Shown here piece by piece: positions 1-10,444 of a stretch of 64,000 nt of DNA. The notes beneath the pieces were generated by a model. The model had not been told where the DNA came from. It did not search any database and saw nothing but the letters and a program-made list of their open reading frames with translations. Where the stretch lies: assembly GCA_029204225.1 (NCBI GenBank), contig CM055096.1, forward strand, positions 44,557,967-44,621,966, written 5' to 3'. The stretch is from Diphasiastrum complanatum. Taxonomy: Eukaryota; Streptophyta; Lycopodiopsida; Lycopodiales; Lycopodiaceae. Each line of letters begins with the position of its first letter. The stretch's first letter is position 1. Position numbers and translations under genes: made by a program.

Positions 1-882
1 ACGAGAGGCTGAGAAAGTAGAAGGTTTCCAAAATGGAAAAATGGACAGAGGAGGGTGTGAGGCAACAAATATGAACAGGAATAGGGGGCTGGAAAAAGCA
101 GTATGTGAGCAGAAAAGACAGCAAGTAGGTGCAAAAAGGAAGTCCAAAAAGGGCGCAAGCAATACCTGGGTGGGTGCTGATCCGTCGTTCACTCGGTAGT
201 GCCAACAAAGAGAGGTAAAAGCTGAAAATAATAGGGCACTGGGCAGCAACTACCAAGATCCACAATATGCTGAAGAATAGGCTGAAAAAAGGTGCTGAAG
301 TAAGGTGCCGAACAGCCTCCAATCAATAGCCAAAACGGACAGCAAGTCGGTGAAAAGAACCTCTAAAAATGAGACGGTAGTAGGGCACTGGACAGCCTCC
401 AGTCAATATAAAAAATTGACAGCAAATCGGTGACTAAAAGTGTCGAAAATGATGAGGTAGTAGGGTGCTAGGCAATAGCTACCAAATCTGCAAAAACAAT
501 GAAAATCTGCCGAAAAAATCGACGGAAGTGATGAGTTACCGCTGAAAATGAGATGGTAGTAGGGCGCTGGACAGCATCAGTATAAAAAAAGGACAGCAAA
601 TCGGTGACGAAAAGTGTTGAAAATAATGAGGTAGTAGGGCGCTGGGCAATAGCTACCAAATCTGCAAAAACAATGAAAATCTGCCAAAAAAATCAACGAA
701 AGTGATGGGTTAGCAGGGCGCTGAACAGCCTCCACCAAAACTGCAAAAAATGATGAAGAAATTGTCGAAAGTGGCAGTAGGGCGCTGGACAGCCACCACC
801 AATCTGCAAAAATGACGGAGAAAAATCGATGAAAGTGATGGGTGGTAGGGCGCTGGACAGCCTCCACCAATCTGCAGGAAAG
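1..882 (-). repeat. LTR-retrotransposon 5' leader with tandem repeats
   Basis: About eight imperfect copies of a motif around GGGCGCTGGACAGC recur every 60-100 bp (near 229, 381, 461, 561, 637, 713, 779 and 847). A longer unit of about 180 bp is directly duplicated: 380-555 closely resembles 560-735. Short frames on the minus strand arise only from the repeat and show no known domain, so I read the stretch as untranslated. It lies directly beyond a primer-binding-site-like sequence and an LTR, which suggests the leader of an element transcribed leftward. The rest of that element would be outside the window. Confidence 0.5.
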
Positions 883-895
883 TGCCCCGATACCA
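883..895 (-). promoter_or_regulatory. Primer binding site, tRNA-iMet-like
   Basis: On the minus strand this reads TGGTATCGGGGCA, close to the plant LTR-retrotransposon primer site TGGTATCAGAGC that pairs with initiator tRNA-Met. It directly follows the LTR-like sequence at 896-1662, as expected for the start of minus-strand DNA synthesis. Confidence 0.45.
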
Positions 896-1662
896 AGTTA
901 CAAGCTAGGATTCACTAGCTATGCTAGAAAGCAGGACTCAAGCTAGAAAGCAGGAAGAGAATGCTTAAGGAGGCTAAAAGAGGAGCAATCGTCATAAACT
1001 GAATAAAGGAATACAATGTTGCCCTACTTATACCCTCTCCCTGAATCAAATGGAGGATTCAAAAAAGGGAGGGAAAAGGATTTGGAGGGAAAATAGTGCG
1101 CCCTCCCAGTAGGAAGACCCCCACTCCGAATCAATGTGACCAAGTCCTAAAAATATAACCAAATAGGGCCCAAGGCCAGTATATGAATAAAAAGGGCCCT
1201 TAGGCCTGCTTATGCATAATAACAATAAAAGAATGGACGCGGCAAATGTAATGAGCCAAGTCCATAACTGTTACCAACTAGACTCACCTCTGCGCACTAG
1301 AGCTATCAACACGTACATCGAGCACAATTATGATTCTGGCGCTACTGATGTCCCATACCACTGATACCCACCCTTGTCGCTCACATGCACCATCATGAGT
1401 CTCCAGTAAGATCCTACCATGCACACGTGCTCATACCATCCATCACTTGGGTAGATAAAATGAATGGCACCCGGGACCTCCTAGCCCTATATATAATACA
1501 AGTAGGCCCCTCTCCCCAAGCATTGTTCAAGCCTGGACCCGAGACACGTGGTACTTGCTTATACTAACACGTGTCACCAAATCTATCAATAGCTCCAACT
1601 TCCAAACCAACATTTCGCCATTATCTTAGGTTGACATTATGTACTGACCTAAGTACATAGCA
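896..1662 (-). mobile_element. LTR of a gypsy-type element
   Basis: The block is bounded on its right by a polypurine tract (minus-strand AAGGGGGAGGGGA) followed by TG, and on its left by a PBS. A TATA-like TATAAGTAGGG lies on the minus strand near 1027-1037. It has no coding content. The left end does not show the usual CA, so that border is approximate. On the minus strand the order is pol end, PPT, LTR, PBS, leader, so one LTR has a 3' internal end on one side and a 5' internal start on the other. Confidence 0.45.
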
Positions 1663-1677
1663 TCCCCTCCCCCTTAA
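1663..1677 (-). promoter_or_regulatory. Polypurine tract
   Basis: A run of C and T on the plus strand gives a purine run (AAGGGGGAGGGGA) on the minus strand, directly before the TG start of the LTR. This is the expected plus-strand primer of an LTR retrotransposon. Confidence 0.5.
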
Positions 1678-1870
1678 AAACTTCCTTCTAATGAGCGCAA
1701 TCTAGGAAACTTCAATCTTAAATCATTCTCTTTATCCCAAGCGTCCTCATCATTTGACTTGCCAAAAACCCATATATTTATGAATTACACAATTTCTAAG
1801 CTTTTTTCAATCTACATCTATGACTTTCTCTGTAAATATGCTAGATCCTCCAACTGAACTAGCTCATCTT

Positions 1871-2070
1871 TTAGAATAAGGTTATCCCTAGTCTTTCTTT
1901 TGAACAACTAACATGGAACACAAAATTATGCACTTTCACCCCTTTGGGAAGATGTAGCTGATGGGTAACTCGATTGATTTTATTTACGATCTTGTATGGA
2001 TCTTGGCTATAGCTTACGGCATTTACCAAATCTAAGTACCTTAAAATCTTAAGGTACACCCAATTTTCAA
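1871..2070 (-). pseudogene. Ty3/gypsy pol C-terminus (post-integrase) fragment
   Basis: The minus strand encodes about 62 residues including SQDPYKIVNKINRVTHQLHL, PKGVKVHNFVFHVS and ERLG. This is the conserved layout of the C-terminal tail of gypsy integrase (GPYKIxxKIGxVAYxLxLP, then IHNVFHVSxLKxxLG). Only this tail survives: catalytic integrase sequence is not visible to the right, where 2110-2935 holds unrelated repeats. It sits upstream of the PPT and LTR in minus-strand order, as the end of pol should. Confidence 0.65.
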
Positions 2071-2117
2071 CCTAAAATCCCCTAAGTGAACAGCTTTTGT
2101 TAGCATAATATTGTGCT

Positions 2118-2400
2118 TTGCAAGGTAACCAACCGATTCGAATTGGGCTGATTTGCCCAGTTCAAACCGATTCGAACCGGCCAGACTGGTTCGAACCGGA
2201 AAACGGTTCAAACCGATTCGAACCGGCCAGACTGGTTCGAACCGGAAAACGGTTCAAACCCCGAAAAAAAAATTCAAAACGTTTTTTTTGGCTTTTTGGC
2301 CTCTTTTTTGCTCCCCAGTTCGAACCCGATTTCTGTTCGAATTGGCTCTGAAGGTTTCAAACGATTCAAACCATGGTTTGAGGTTCGAACCATGATTCGT
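2118..2400. repeat. GGTTCGAACC-type short repeat block
   Basis: The block is built from variants of the near-palindrome GGTTCGAACC. A unit of about 46 bp (ending GGTTCGAACCGGAAAACGG) occurs twice in tandem at about 2163-2255, and degenerate copies continue to 2400. Open frames of 77-80 codons here are by-products of the repeat. Function is unknown. Confidence 0.7.
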
Positions 2401-2817
2401 GCAACTATGATTGTAGCCTAGAACTCCAGGCCTTTGGCTCTGACCAATATCAATGAACGATGTTGAAAATTATTGATCAGCATAAAAGGACTAAATCATG
2501 TGACCATATCTTTCACAAACTTGTTGACACGTTTGTTTGTTCATTGAATTCTAGGTGATCAATTGATCCAAGATTGCCAAAACTTGTCAATGAGCTTCTA
2601 ATCACGCTGACATTGTAATTCGGTAAACTATATAGCTTGGAAAAAATTTGCAAAAACTTAAGCAAGCTTGAAAGCCTTGGCAATAACTTTAGTAGGAATA
2701 AATTGTGCCATCTTGTTAACTTGTCAAGCACTACCCAATCCTGTAAAGTCCAATCACAAAATCCATTGAAATACTTTTCTAATTTTTATCAAAAATATTT
2801 CTACAGATTAAGGAAGC
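2401..2817. other. Unassigned spacer
   Basis: AT-rich sequence with only short frames on both strands. I see no domain, LTR border or RNA gene. It may be decayed gypsy pol sequence, since gypsy pieces lie on both sides, but I cannot show it. Confidence 0.3.
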
Positions 2818-2935
2818 GGATGGTGCGTCCGAACGCGCGTCCGCATCCGCGTCCGGACCCGGACGCACCAGTGGTGCGTCCGGGACGCGTCCGCTTTTGA
2901 CGTCGACGCGGATTGCCCGCAACCGGCCCGGACCC
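2818..2935. repeat. GC-rich inverted repeat block
   Basis: A sharp GC-rich island made of GCGTCCG and CGGACGC units. It contains an inverted repeat (CGGACGCACC, then AGT, then GGTGCGTCCG) around 2860-2882 that could fold into a hairpin. It differs strongly in composition from the AT-rich flanks. Confidence 0.6.
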
Positions 2936-3499
2936 TCATGTCTGCTACAAATCTAACAGACCAGCTTAAGTCTGTCTACTTTATTACGCTAGCATTGTTA
3001 ACACTTTTGGAACTTTCATCTTTGGGCAAAAAAAGTCCTATTCTATCAAATTTTGGGTCCTCCATATGCCAAGGTGACCCACACTTGGGTTGTCATGCCA
3101 TTCATGCAAGATTTGGGCCCTCATGTCTTCCTTGTTTTAGACACACAGCTTCCCTTCCGAAAAAGTAAGTTAATTCCATATGTATCTTTATGTCTCGAAA
3201 GGCCTAAAGTCCTACACTCCAAGGTCATCACTTTTGCCAAAACCATATCCCCAACCAAAATAACCATCATTTTGACAAAAAAGAGAACAGATTTGATCTC
3301 AACAAAGCATAACTGGTTAACCTCTCCAATCCCTGTTCAAGGCATCTACGACACAATTAGATCAATTTTTGCGCAATCATTTTCCTTTTGATGGCAAATT
3401 TTGACGATATGCTATTGCATGTCTTTGCTTAGTGTGATATTACTGAAAGTATTGTATAAATTCTTGTTTCCACCTTTTCTAAATGTTCTACTTGACTTA
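2936..3499. other. Unassigned stretch, possible decayed retroelement
   Basis: A 112-codon open frame (3053-3391, plus strand) and several shorter ones occur, but none shows a motif I recognise. Position between gypsy fragments suggests degraded retroelement sequence. No regulatory or RNA feature is evident. Confidence 0.3.
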
Positions 3500-3815
3500 C
3501 TCTTAGGTCAATGACATCACAGATTCGAATTTGATGTAACCACTCTTGAGATCTATCTTGATGAAGAGTCTCACACCCTGCAAGGAGTCCCTAGCAAGTC
3601 ATCAATTCGTGGCTTTGGGTAGCGATGCTTTATCATGAGCTTATTAAGTCCACGATAATCAATGCACATCCGAAAAAAACCATCCTTTTTCTTAACTAAA
3701 AAGCTTGGGGACGCAAAGGGTGAGAAAGAAGGTTGTATGTACCTAACTTAAGATATTCATCTAGCATTTTCTTCACCTCATCCTCCTCTCTAACACTCAT
3801 CATGTACGGTGGTCG
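3500..3815 (-). pseudogene. Ty3/gypsy reverse transcriptase fragment, copy 1
   Basis: Translated on the minus strand across small frameshifts this gives [18 protein letters not shown], then [34 protein letters not shown] and FIKIDLKSGY. These are the fingers and first palm motifs of a gypsy reverse transcriptase, covering the IDYRxLNK, PxPRIDDLL and KIDLKSGY regions. Stops and frameshifts make it non-functional. A near-identical second copy starts at 3977 and continues beyond the copia insertion. Confidence 0.8.
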
Positions 3816-3976
3816 ACAAACTGGCAATATGCAAGAAATTGCATGTGGCCAAGGACAATATAAAATTAGCTCAAGATCGAGTGCAAATCTATGCTAGCCA
3901 AAGTTGCTCACCTCAAGAGTTTGAGGTCAAAAATTGGGTGTATTTTAGAATCCCTAAAGATTCTAAGACAGTGCGA
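3816..3976 (+). pseudogene. Ty3/gypsy integrase C-terminal fragment
   Basis: The plus strand encodes KLHVAKDNIKLAQDRVQIYA followed by EFEVKNWVYFRIPKDSKTVR and MGKLT. This resembles the gypsy integrase region AQDRxxxYADxxRxxxEFxVGDxVxLR. It lies between two reverse-transcriptase fragments on the opposite strand and joins the right one exactly at AACCACTCTTGAG, so this is a rearranged, partly inverted element. Confidence 0.65.
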
Positions 3977-4189
3977 ATGGGAAAATTAACCACTCTTGAG
4001 ATCTATGTCGCTGAAGAGTCTCGCACCCTGCAAGGCATCCCCAGCAAGTCATCAATTCGTGGCATTGGGTAGCGATGCTTTATCATGAGCTTATTAAGTG
4101 CACGATAATCAATGCACATTCAAAACAAAACATCCTTTTTCTTAACTAACAAGATGGGGGACGCAAAGGGTGAAAAAGAAGGTTGTATG
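3977..4189 (-). pseudogene. Ty3/gypsy reverse transcriptase fragment, copy 2 (left part)
   Basis: This second copy of the 3500-3815 sequence encodes on the minus strand [16 protein letters not shown], then RIDDLL and the IDYR region. It is cut by the copia element at 4190 and resumes at 10,445. The last five bases (GTATG, 4185-4189) are the left target-site duplication of that element. Confidence 0.8.
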
Positions 4190-4546
4190 TGTTAGAAATA
4201 AATGACTATGCTAAAGTTAATCCATAGGTTACTTTGACCCAAAAGGTCCAGATTTGTGTAACCATGGGTATTTAGTTATTTAGGCCATCTTAAGTTTGTC
4301 TTAAGTTCAGCTGGACCCAATTTTGGTCATGTACTGACTCGTGGGTCCTTAGGGGTCTAATTTTGTTTAGGGGCCCTATCTTGACTTTTGGGGGTGCCCT
4401 ACATTTAGTAAGTGGTTAACCTTAGGGTTTGGTGGCATTTGGTCACATCCAGGTAGAGTACTTAGATGCTCATTGTGTATTCCATTTTATACAGTTTGGC
4501 TCTCCATTGCTCTTGTTGTTGGTGACTTGTCTCTTGCTTTCCTACA
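4190..4546 (+). repeat. 5' LTR of copia copy 1
   Basis: Starts TGTTAGAAATAAATGAC and ends CTTTCCTACA. It is 357 bp against 439 bp for the 3' LTR. The missing 82 bp include the CT-rich tract and GTTGGGCGCC segment present at about 10,335-10,420, so this LTR carries one internal deletion. Confidence 0.95.
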
Positions 4547-4558
4547 TGGTATTAGAGC
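4547..4558 (+). promoter_or_regulatory. Primer binding site of copia copy 1
   Basis: TGGTATTAGAGC directly follows the LTR. It matches the iMet tRNA primer site TGGTATCAGAGC except for one C-to-T change. Copy 2 keeps the intact form at 20,313-20,324. Confidence 0.9.
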
Positions 4559-5259
4559 TACCGGATCTGCAACAAGCTTGTTTGTTGGCGCCCTACTAGA
4601 AGAGGAGCTTCTCTGCTTTTTGTTGTGAAATTTCAGCATCTTGCTGATCTTATCAAGTGGAGTTTGGATCAGCTTTTTTGTCTCTTTTCAGGTTGAAGGA
4701 GGGCGGCCATCAGAGATCTTGGAGGAGCAACTTTTGGCACCCAAAAATCAGAATCTCAAATCTGATTTTTATGCAACCAGTTTTCAGCAAGTTTTGTTTG
4801 GAGGAGGGCGCCCAAAAATCTGCTACTGATTTTTGGTTGTGGTGTCTCCTTATCTTGCCGTTTTTGTTTTCAGATTTGCATTTGTGTAGGAGGGCACCCA
4901 GAATTCAGCAAACCCTATTCAAGGTTAGGTCGACTTGTGGCTGGAAATTTGCAGATTCTCAGCAAGTAGTAGGGTGCTTTCAACAGCCCTATTGGAGTGT
5001 GTGTTGATCACACTATTTGGCTTCCTAATTGGGTTTCGGTGTAGGCTTCAATTGAAGCTAACCTAATTTTCAAGAAGCTGGTTTTTTTGTGCAGAAAGAC
5101 AGCCATCTATCCATTATCTTCTGGGCACTTTGGTTGCAGATTGAAAGATATCTTGTGCTCCTACTTTCAGCTCTTTGTTTGCTGCAAATGTTTGAGTAGA
5201 TTTGGTTGTGGAAAGGCTCTCTTTCCTATCTACTACAAGCTGAAATTTTGTTGGAGGTA
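4559..5259 (+). other. Untranslated leader of copia copy 1
   Basis: About 700 bp between PBS and the gag start. Frames of 62 and 116 codons occur but match no domain and are not conserved as coding in copy 2. Repeated GAGGAGGGCGCCC and GGGCGCCC motifs mark the leader, similar in style to the tandem-repeat leader at 1-882. Confidence 0.7.
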
Positions 5260-6960
5260 ATGGCTAAAGAATCGGAAGCTATCGGTTCTTTGTTTAGTGA
5301 AGATCGGTTGGATGGCACAAACTACTCCTTGTGGAGTTACATGATGAAGAATCTTCTCATAGCGAAAGGGCTGTGGGATTTGGTCAATGGTGATGAGGAA
5401 AGGCCTCCCTCTTTGGCACCTCCTACACCTCGTGGATCATCATCATCATCAACATCATCTTCTCCATCTTCGGAAGAACAAAATAAGTGGGATAGAAGGG
5501 ATGCACAAGCACATTCTATGGTTGCTCTTGCTGTGAAAAGATCTATCTTACCTCATATTAGGTCTTGTAAGACATCTAAAAGTGCGTGGGATACACTTTA
5601 TACTATGTATAGAGTCAAAAATCCAGCAAGAGTGGTGTATCTCAGAAATCAGCTTTCTTTGTTGAAGATGCAAGAAGGGGATCAAGTGACCAATCACTTG
5701 ACGAAGATCAAGGATCTTCGTGAGGAGCTTCTCAATATTGATGAGATAATTGAGGATGCTCAATTTGTTTCCATTACTCTCAACTCATTACCTTCATCTT
5801 ATCTTCCATTTGTTTCATCTTTGGGTATCTCTCTTAGGGGACAGCAAATCTCCTTTGATGAACTTGTTGGGCTACTTCTTCAAGAGGAGCAAACGAGGCA
5901 AAACTTTGCGGGTGACACTCAACAAGATCAAGCTTTCTTCACGAAAGGCAAGGGCAAAGGCAAGTCAAAAGGAAAGGGGAAGCCTCCTTCCAAGGATGAG
6001 CAAAAGCCCGTTGGAGGTCAAGATGTCAACACTCAAAAGAAGAAAGGGAAGTGCCATTATTGCAAAAGGTATGGGCACTTCATCAAGGATTGTAAGAAGA
6101 AGCTTGCGAAAGAGGAGAGTAAAGGGATTGATACTAGTGCTACACTTGCTACTTTGGAGCAAGAGCTTGAAGCTAGTGGTGATCTCTTCAAACAAGACTA
6201 TGCTTTTGTGTCTAATAATGCTTCTACTAGTACTACTACATCTATGAGGAATTCAGATTTTGTTTTGCAAGTTGCTGATTTTCAGCCCATTGAATGGGTG
6301 ATTGATAGTGGTGCTACTCGTCATATGACTTCTCACAAAGAAGCATTTACTAAATTAGTAAAAGTGCAAAATGGAAGCAAGGTACAATGTGCGGATGATG
6401 CATCTTATTCTATTCATGGAATTGGAATTGTAGCCATCATTTTGCCTAATGGTGAAGAAAAGTACATTAAGAATGTGTTTTATGTTTCGGGAATCAAGAA
6501 GAATCTTCTTTCGGTTTCAACTATGTTGAAGCAAGGACTAGTTGTTGAGTTCAAAGAAGATAAGTGTCTTGTCAAGGATCCTAAAAGATCACTCTTGATT
6601 ATTGTTTCGGGAACGATCCATGCTGGCTTATTCATTATGGATACCTATGAGCGACGAATTCCTTCTACATGTCTTGTTGCTTCTACATCACAATCATTGG
6701 AGTTGGCTGAATTGTGGCACGCAAGGTTTGGGCATCTCAACTTTGCAAGTTTGAAGAAGCTGAAGACATTTAATATGGTAGAAGACATTCCTACTATTGA
6801 GCAGCCGGAAGGGCATGTATGCGAGGGGTGCATACTTGGAAAGTTTCAAAGGAAACCTTTTCCAATTGATGGAACTATAAGGGTTCTTGAGTTCATATGT
6901 TTGTGGTCCAATGAGGACCGAATCCATTGGAAAGTGTATCTATTTTGTGACTTTTATTGA
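5260..6960 (+). pseudogene. Copia gag-protease-integrase N-terminal region
   Basis: The frame is open from 5206. The likely start is the ATG at 5260, giving MAKESEAIGSLFSEDRLDG, the usual start of copia Gag. Visible in order are a Gag domain (UBN2/Retrotran_gag_2 type), a basic Gly/Lys-rich stretch, a CCHC zinc knuckle CHYCKRYGHFIKDC, the aspartic protease site WVIDSGATRHM, and a gag-pre-integrase HHCC finger (LWHARFGHLNF then CEGCILGK). The frame then shifts near 6890 and ends at 6960, just before the integrase core. The natural product would be a polyprotein that forms the particle and is cut by its own protease. Confidence 0.9.
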
Positions 6961-8049
6961 TGACTTTTCCCATTTTACATGGATCTATCCTATGAAGGCT
7001 AAATCGGAAGTTTCTCAACGTTTCAAAGATTTTCTAGCAATGGTGGAAAATCAGTTTGGGCATTCTCTGAAGACCCTACGCACCGATCGAGGAGGGGAAT
7101 ACATTAAGAATACGTTCGGTGCATTTCTCCGAGAAAAGGGAATTCTACATCAAATGACAACTCCCTATACGCCTCAACAAAATGGTGTTGCCGAGCGAAA
7201 GAATCGCACACTCATGGAGATGGCCCGTTGCATGCTCAAAGCAAAGGGGCTGCCTCACAAGTTTTGGGCTGAAGCGGTTATAACGGCAGCATACATAAGC
7301 AATTGTTGTCCTACTAAAGCATTGAAAGTATTTACTCCTTATGAAGTTTGGTATGGAAAGAAGCCTACAATCTCTCACTTTCGCATTTTTGGTTGTACGG
7401 CTTATGCTTTTGTTCCAGATAAACTTCGTACAAAGCTTGAAGATAAAGGAGTTAAATGCATTTTTGTTGGCTATAGTAGTGAAAGCAAAGGCAATAGGCT
7501 ATTCAATTTGAGCACTAATAAGATTATTGTTAGTCGTGATGTGCATTTTGATGAAAAGAATTCATTGGATGTGGCCCCAACTCATATCTTGAAGGGGGAC
7601 AGCCCACATAGTGTGAATGTTGAAGTTTTTCCAGATTTGGTACCATCTTCTATTGTTGGAGATAAGGGGCAGCAATCAACCAGTTTCGACCTGCCCAACA
7701 CCTCATCAAGTTTAGAGCCTAATGTTCATCAAGAACCGCCCGTTGTTGCTCAAAATCAGCCTGCAGGAACTGTTGGACAGCAAGGACCAGTTTTGGAAGA
7801 TCTTGGACAGCCAAGTGCGGTGTCGGAGGATCTTGGACAGCAAATTGTAAGAAGAGACATGGCTGTTGGACAGCCCAAAACAGTCCCACGGTGGCTGTTG
7901 TCGACTTTGCGGGACAGCAAAGTAAGTTCATTTTATGATGGAAAGACACGTGCCTCTACAAAATCAGTGGACTATGCTGATTTTTCAGATTTTGCTCTTA
8001 CATCTCATGGAGATGTTGCAGAAGAACCTGTTTTCTATGAGCAGTCCAA
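6887..8049 (+). pseudogene. Copia integrase core and linker
   Basis: This continues the polyprotein in a different frame. It contains [22 protein letters not shown] and [17 protein letters not shown], which give the D, D and E of the integrase catalytic triad, then the C-terminal integrase part ([20 protein letters not shown]). A Gln-rich linker with several LGQ repeats follows. The frame runs into foreign DNA at 8050, so integrase and reverse transcriptase are no longer joined. Copy 2 shows the uninterrupted sequence. Confidence 0.9.
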
Positions 8050-8469
8050 CTGTCCACAAATCAATATTTCTACAATTTTTTTCTCTAAGTTCTTTCTTAC
8101 AAGTCTCATTAATCTGACTAGCTTTGGTGTTTCTCTTATAAATTTGAGCACAATCGAGTGGGAGCACAAAAAGAAAATCAAACTTTTCCATTATTTCAAA
8201 ATCAAGCAAACTAAATCATGTAACTTGAAAAATGATTCACACGAAACCAAAACAAGCTTGTAAATCATTAAACATGCATGCTACATAATCTACCTTTCAA
8301 ATGTTTTCAAATATTTTTGGAGGGTTATCCTCTCCTTCTCCTCCTGCTACTGATATCTTCTTGAGAGCGTGAATAAAAGCTTTTTGGTGTGCTTAGGCGG
8401 CGTGTGCTTAGTCGACTGTGTGCTTTTTGGTGTGCTTAGGTGGCATGTTTATTTCGTTTGAGTTCTAAT
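8050..8469. other. 420-bp insertion in copia copy 1
   Basis: Comparison with copy 2 shows that the 8 bases GGGAGTAA (at about 22,158-22,165) are replaced here by about 420 bp of unrelated sequence. There are no clear terminal repeats or target duplication. Part of it repeats GTGTGCTTAG around 8380-8440. Replacement of a few bases by long filler suggests repair of a break rather than a transposon. Confidence 0.7.
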
Positions 8470-9968
8470 AATGTTGGGAGGATGAGATGCAAGATGAGTA
8501 TGACTCACTTATGAAGAGCCAGATTTGGGTTCTTGTTGATCTTCCTCATGGGAAGAAGGCAATTGGTTCTAAATGGGTATACAAAATCAAGTATAAGGCA
8601 GATGGTACCATTGAAAGGTACAAGGCAAGGCTCGTTGCCAAAGGCTATGCTCAGCAAAAGGGGATTGATTATGAGGAGACTTTTTCTCCTACTGCTCAGA
8701 TGACTACCGTGAGGGTAGTAACCTCTTTGGCTGCCCACTTTGGTTGGCGTTTGCGGCAACTTGACATAAAGACAACATTCCTCAATGGTGATCTCAATGA
8801 GGAAGTGTACCTTCAACAACCTGCTGGTTTTTTGGTTGAAGGCCAAGAAGATAAAGTTTGTCTTCTCAAGAAGGCACTTTATGGACTGAAGCAAGCTCCG
8901 AGGATGTGGTATCAAAAGATACATGCCTACTTTTGTGATCAAGGGTTTACTAATAGTCCTAGCGGATCTACTCTTTATGTCAAGCATACTTCAGGATTAT
9001 ATCATCATTATTTTGCTTTATGTTGATGATATTATTATTAAGGGAAGTAATGGGCAGCAGATTGATGTCGTAATACTTGATCTTGGTATGGTTTTTGAAA
9101 CCTCAGATTTAGGCCTATTGCACTTTTATCTTGGTCTTGAATTTGTACAAGAAGGGGCTGAAATTTTTTTCTCTCAAAAACGTTACATTGGGCAGATTTT
9201 GAAGCGGTTCAAGATGGAAGATTGCAAGCCGGTTGCTACACCTATGGAGACGGTCTAAAATTTAGTCAAGGTGATGGTGAATCATTTGACACTACTTTAT
9301 ATTGTCAAGCTATTGGCTGTCTCATTTACCTATGTAATTCAAGACCGGACATTTCTTACAGTGTCTCACTCGTGAGTCAATTCATGCATGCCCCGATGAC
9401 ATCACATTGAAAAGCGTTGAAGAGGATCTTTCGATATCTTCAAGGAACAAGAAGTCATGGACTGGTTTTTCCTGCTTGTGATGATGCATGTTTGGTTGGT
9501 TTTAGTGACTCAGATTGGGGTGGAGATCAAGACACTAGACACTCTACAAGTGGACATTGCTTTTTCTATGGAAATTCTGCAATTTTGTGGTCAAGTAAAA
9601 AGCAGCCCACTGTTGCTACTTCTTCTAGTGAGGCAGAATATAGAGCAATAATTTCAGCCACAACAGAGTGTTTATGGCTGAGAAGACTACTTGTTGACAT
9701 GAAGTTTGGCGAGCCCTCGGCCACTCTTATCTTGAATGATAGTCAAAGTGCTATTGCCATTGCATGGAATCCTGTTTTTCATGCGCAGCACATCGAGATC
9801 CATTGTCACTTTGTTCGAGAGAGACTTCATGATGGCGACATTTTACTTGAATATTGTCCTATGGAGGATAATATTGCGGACCTCTTCACTAAGCCGTTGC
9901 CTAGAGTCAGATTTGAAGCTTTATGCAAAGCTTTAAATTTGATACCACGTGTTGGTTTTGTTACATAG
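8470..9968 (+). pseudogene. Copia reverse transcriptase and RNase H, broken
   Basis: The region starts at the conserved [20 protein letters not shown], followed by [32 protein letters not shown] and [15 protein letters not shown] frameshift near 9010 moves the catalytic LLYVDDIII into another frame, a stop ends that part at 9258, and another stop precedes MKRIFRYLQGT at 9417. RNase H then runs to 9968 (FSDSDWGGD, SSSEAEYRAI, [12 protein letters not shown] region). Reading the pieces needs at least three breaks to be bridged, so it is inactive. Confidence 0.9.
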
Positions 9969-9995
9969 TGAAGATTTCAGTTTTTGCATTGTCAT

Positions 9996-10005
9996 TTAAG
10001 GAGGG
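9996..10005 (+). promoter_or_regulatory. Polypurine tract of copia copy 1
   Basis: TTAAGGAGGG lies directly before the TG start of the 3' LTR. The same tract precedes the 3' LTR of copy 2 at 22,923. Confidence 0.85.
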
Positions 10006-10444
10006 TGTTAGAAATAAATGACCATGCTGAAGTTAATCATAGGTTACTTTGACCCAAAAGGTCGAGATTTGTGTAACCATGGGTATTTAGTTATTTAGGC
10101 CATCTTAAGTTTGTCTTAAATTCAGTTGGACCCAATTTTGGTCATGTACTGACTCGTGGGTCCTTAGGGGTCTAATTTTGTATAGGGGCCCTATCTTGAC
10201 TTTTGGGGGTGCCCTACATTTAGTAAGTGGTTAACCTTAGGGTTTGGTGGCATTTGGTCACTTCCAGGTAGAGTACTTAGATGCTCATTGTGTATTCCAT
10301 TTTATACAGTTCGGCTCTCCATTGCTCTTGTTGCTGTTTTCTCTCTCTCTCTCTTAGAGTTGGGCGCCCAGCCTCTTCTCTCTTGTTTCTTGTGGAGATT
10401 GATTGATAACTAGATCTTGGTGACTTGTCTCTTGCTTTCCTACA
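10006..10444 (+). repeat. 3' LTR of copia copy 1
   Basis: 439 bp from TGTTAG to CCTACA. It keeps the CT-rich segment and GTTGGGCGCC region that the 5' LTR has lost, so it represents the fuller form. Confidence 0.95.

Larger units (their letters stand above)
4190..10444 (+). mobile_element. Ty1/copia retrotransposon, copy 1 (both LTRs, broken pol)
   Basis: A 6,255-bp element runs from TGTTAG to CCTACA and is flanked by the direct repeat GTATG (4185-4189 and 10,445-10,449), a normal 5-bp copia target duplication. In order it has the 5' LTR, PBS, leader, gag, protease, integrase, reverse transcriptase, RNase H, PPT and 3' LTR, so integrase precedes reverse transcriptase as in copia. The coding region is broken by a frameshift in integrase, a 420-bp foreign insertion before reverse transcriptase, and three later breaks. 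It is very similar to copy 2 at 19,857-23,356, so both moved recently compared with the surrounding relics. It could not make its own proteins now. Confidence 0.95.

Noticed and set aside
229-870. Regular repeats resembling a CRISPR array
   Set aside because: The repeats are imperfect, unevenly spaced, adjoin an LTR and PBS, and lie in a plant-type genome.
3053-3391. 112-codon frame as a gene
   Set aside because: No start context, no homology signal, and flanked by retroelement debris.
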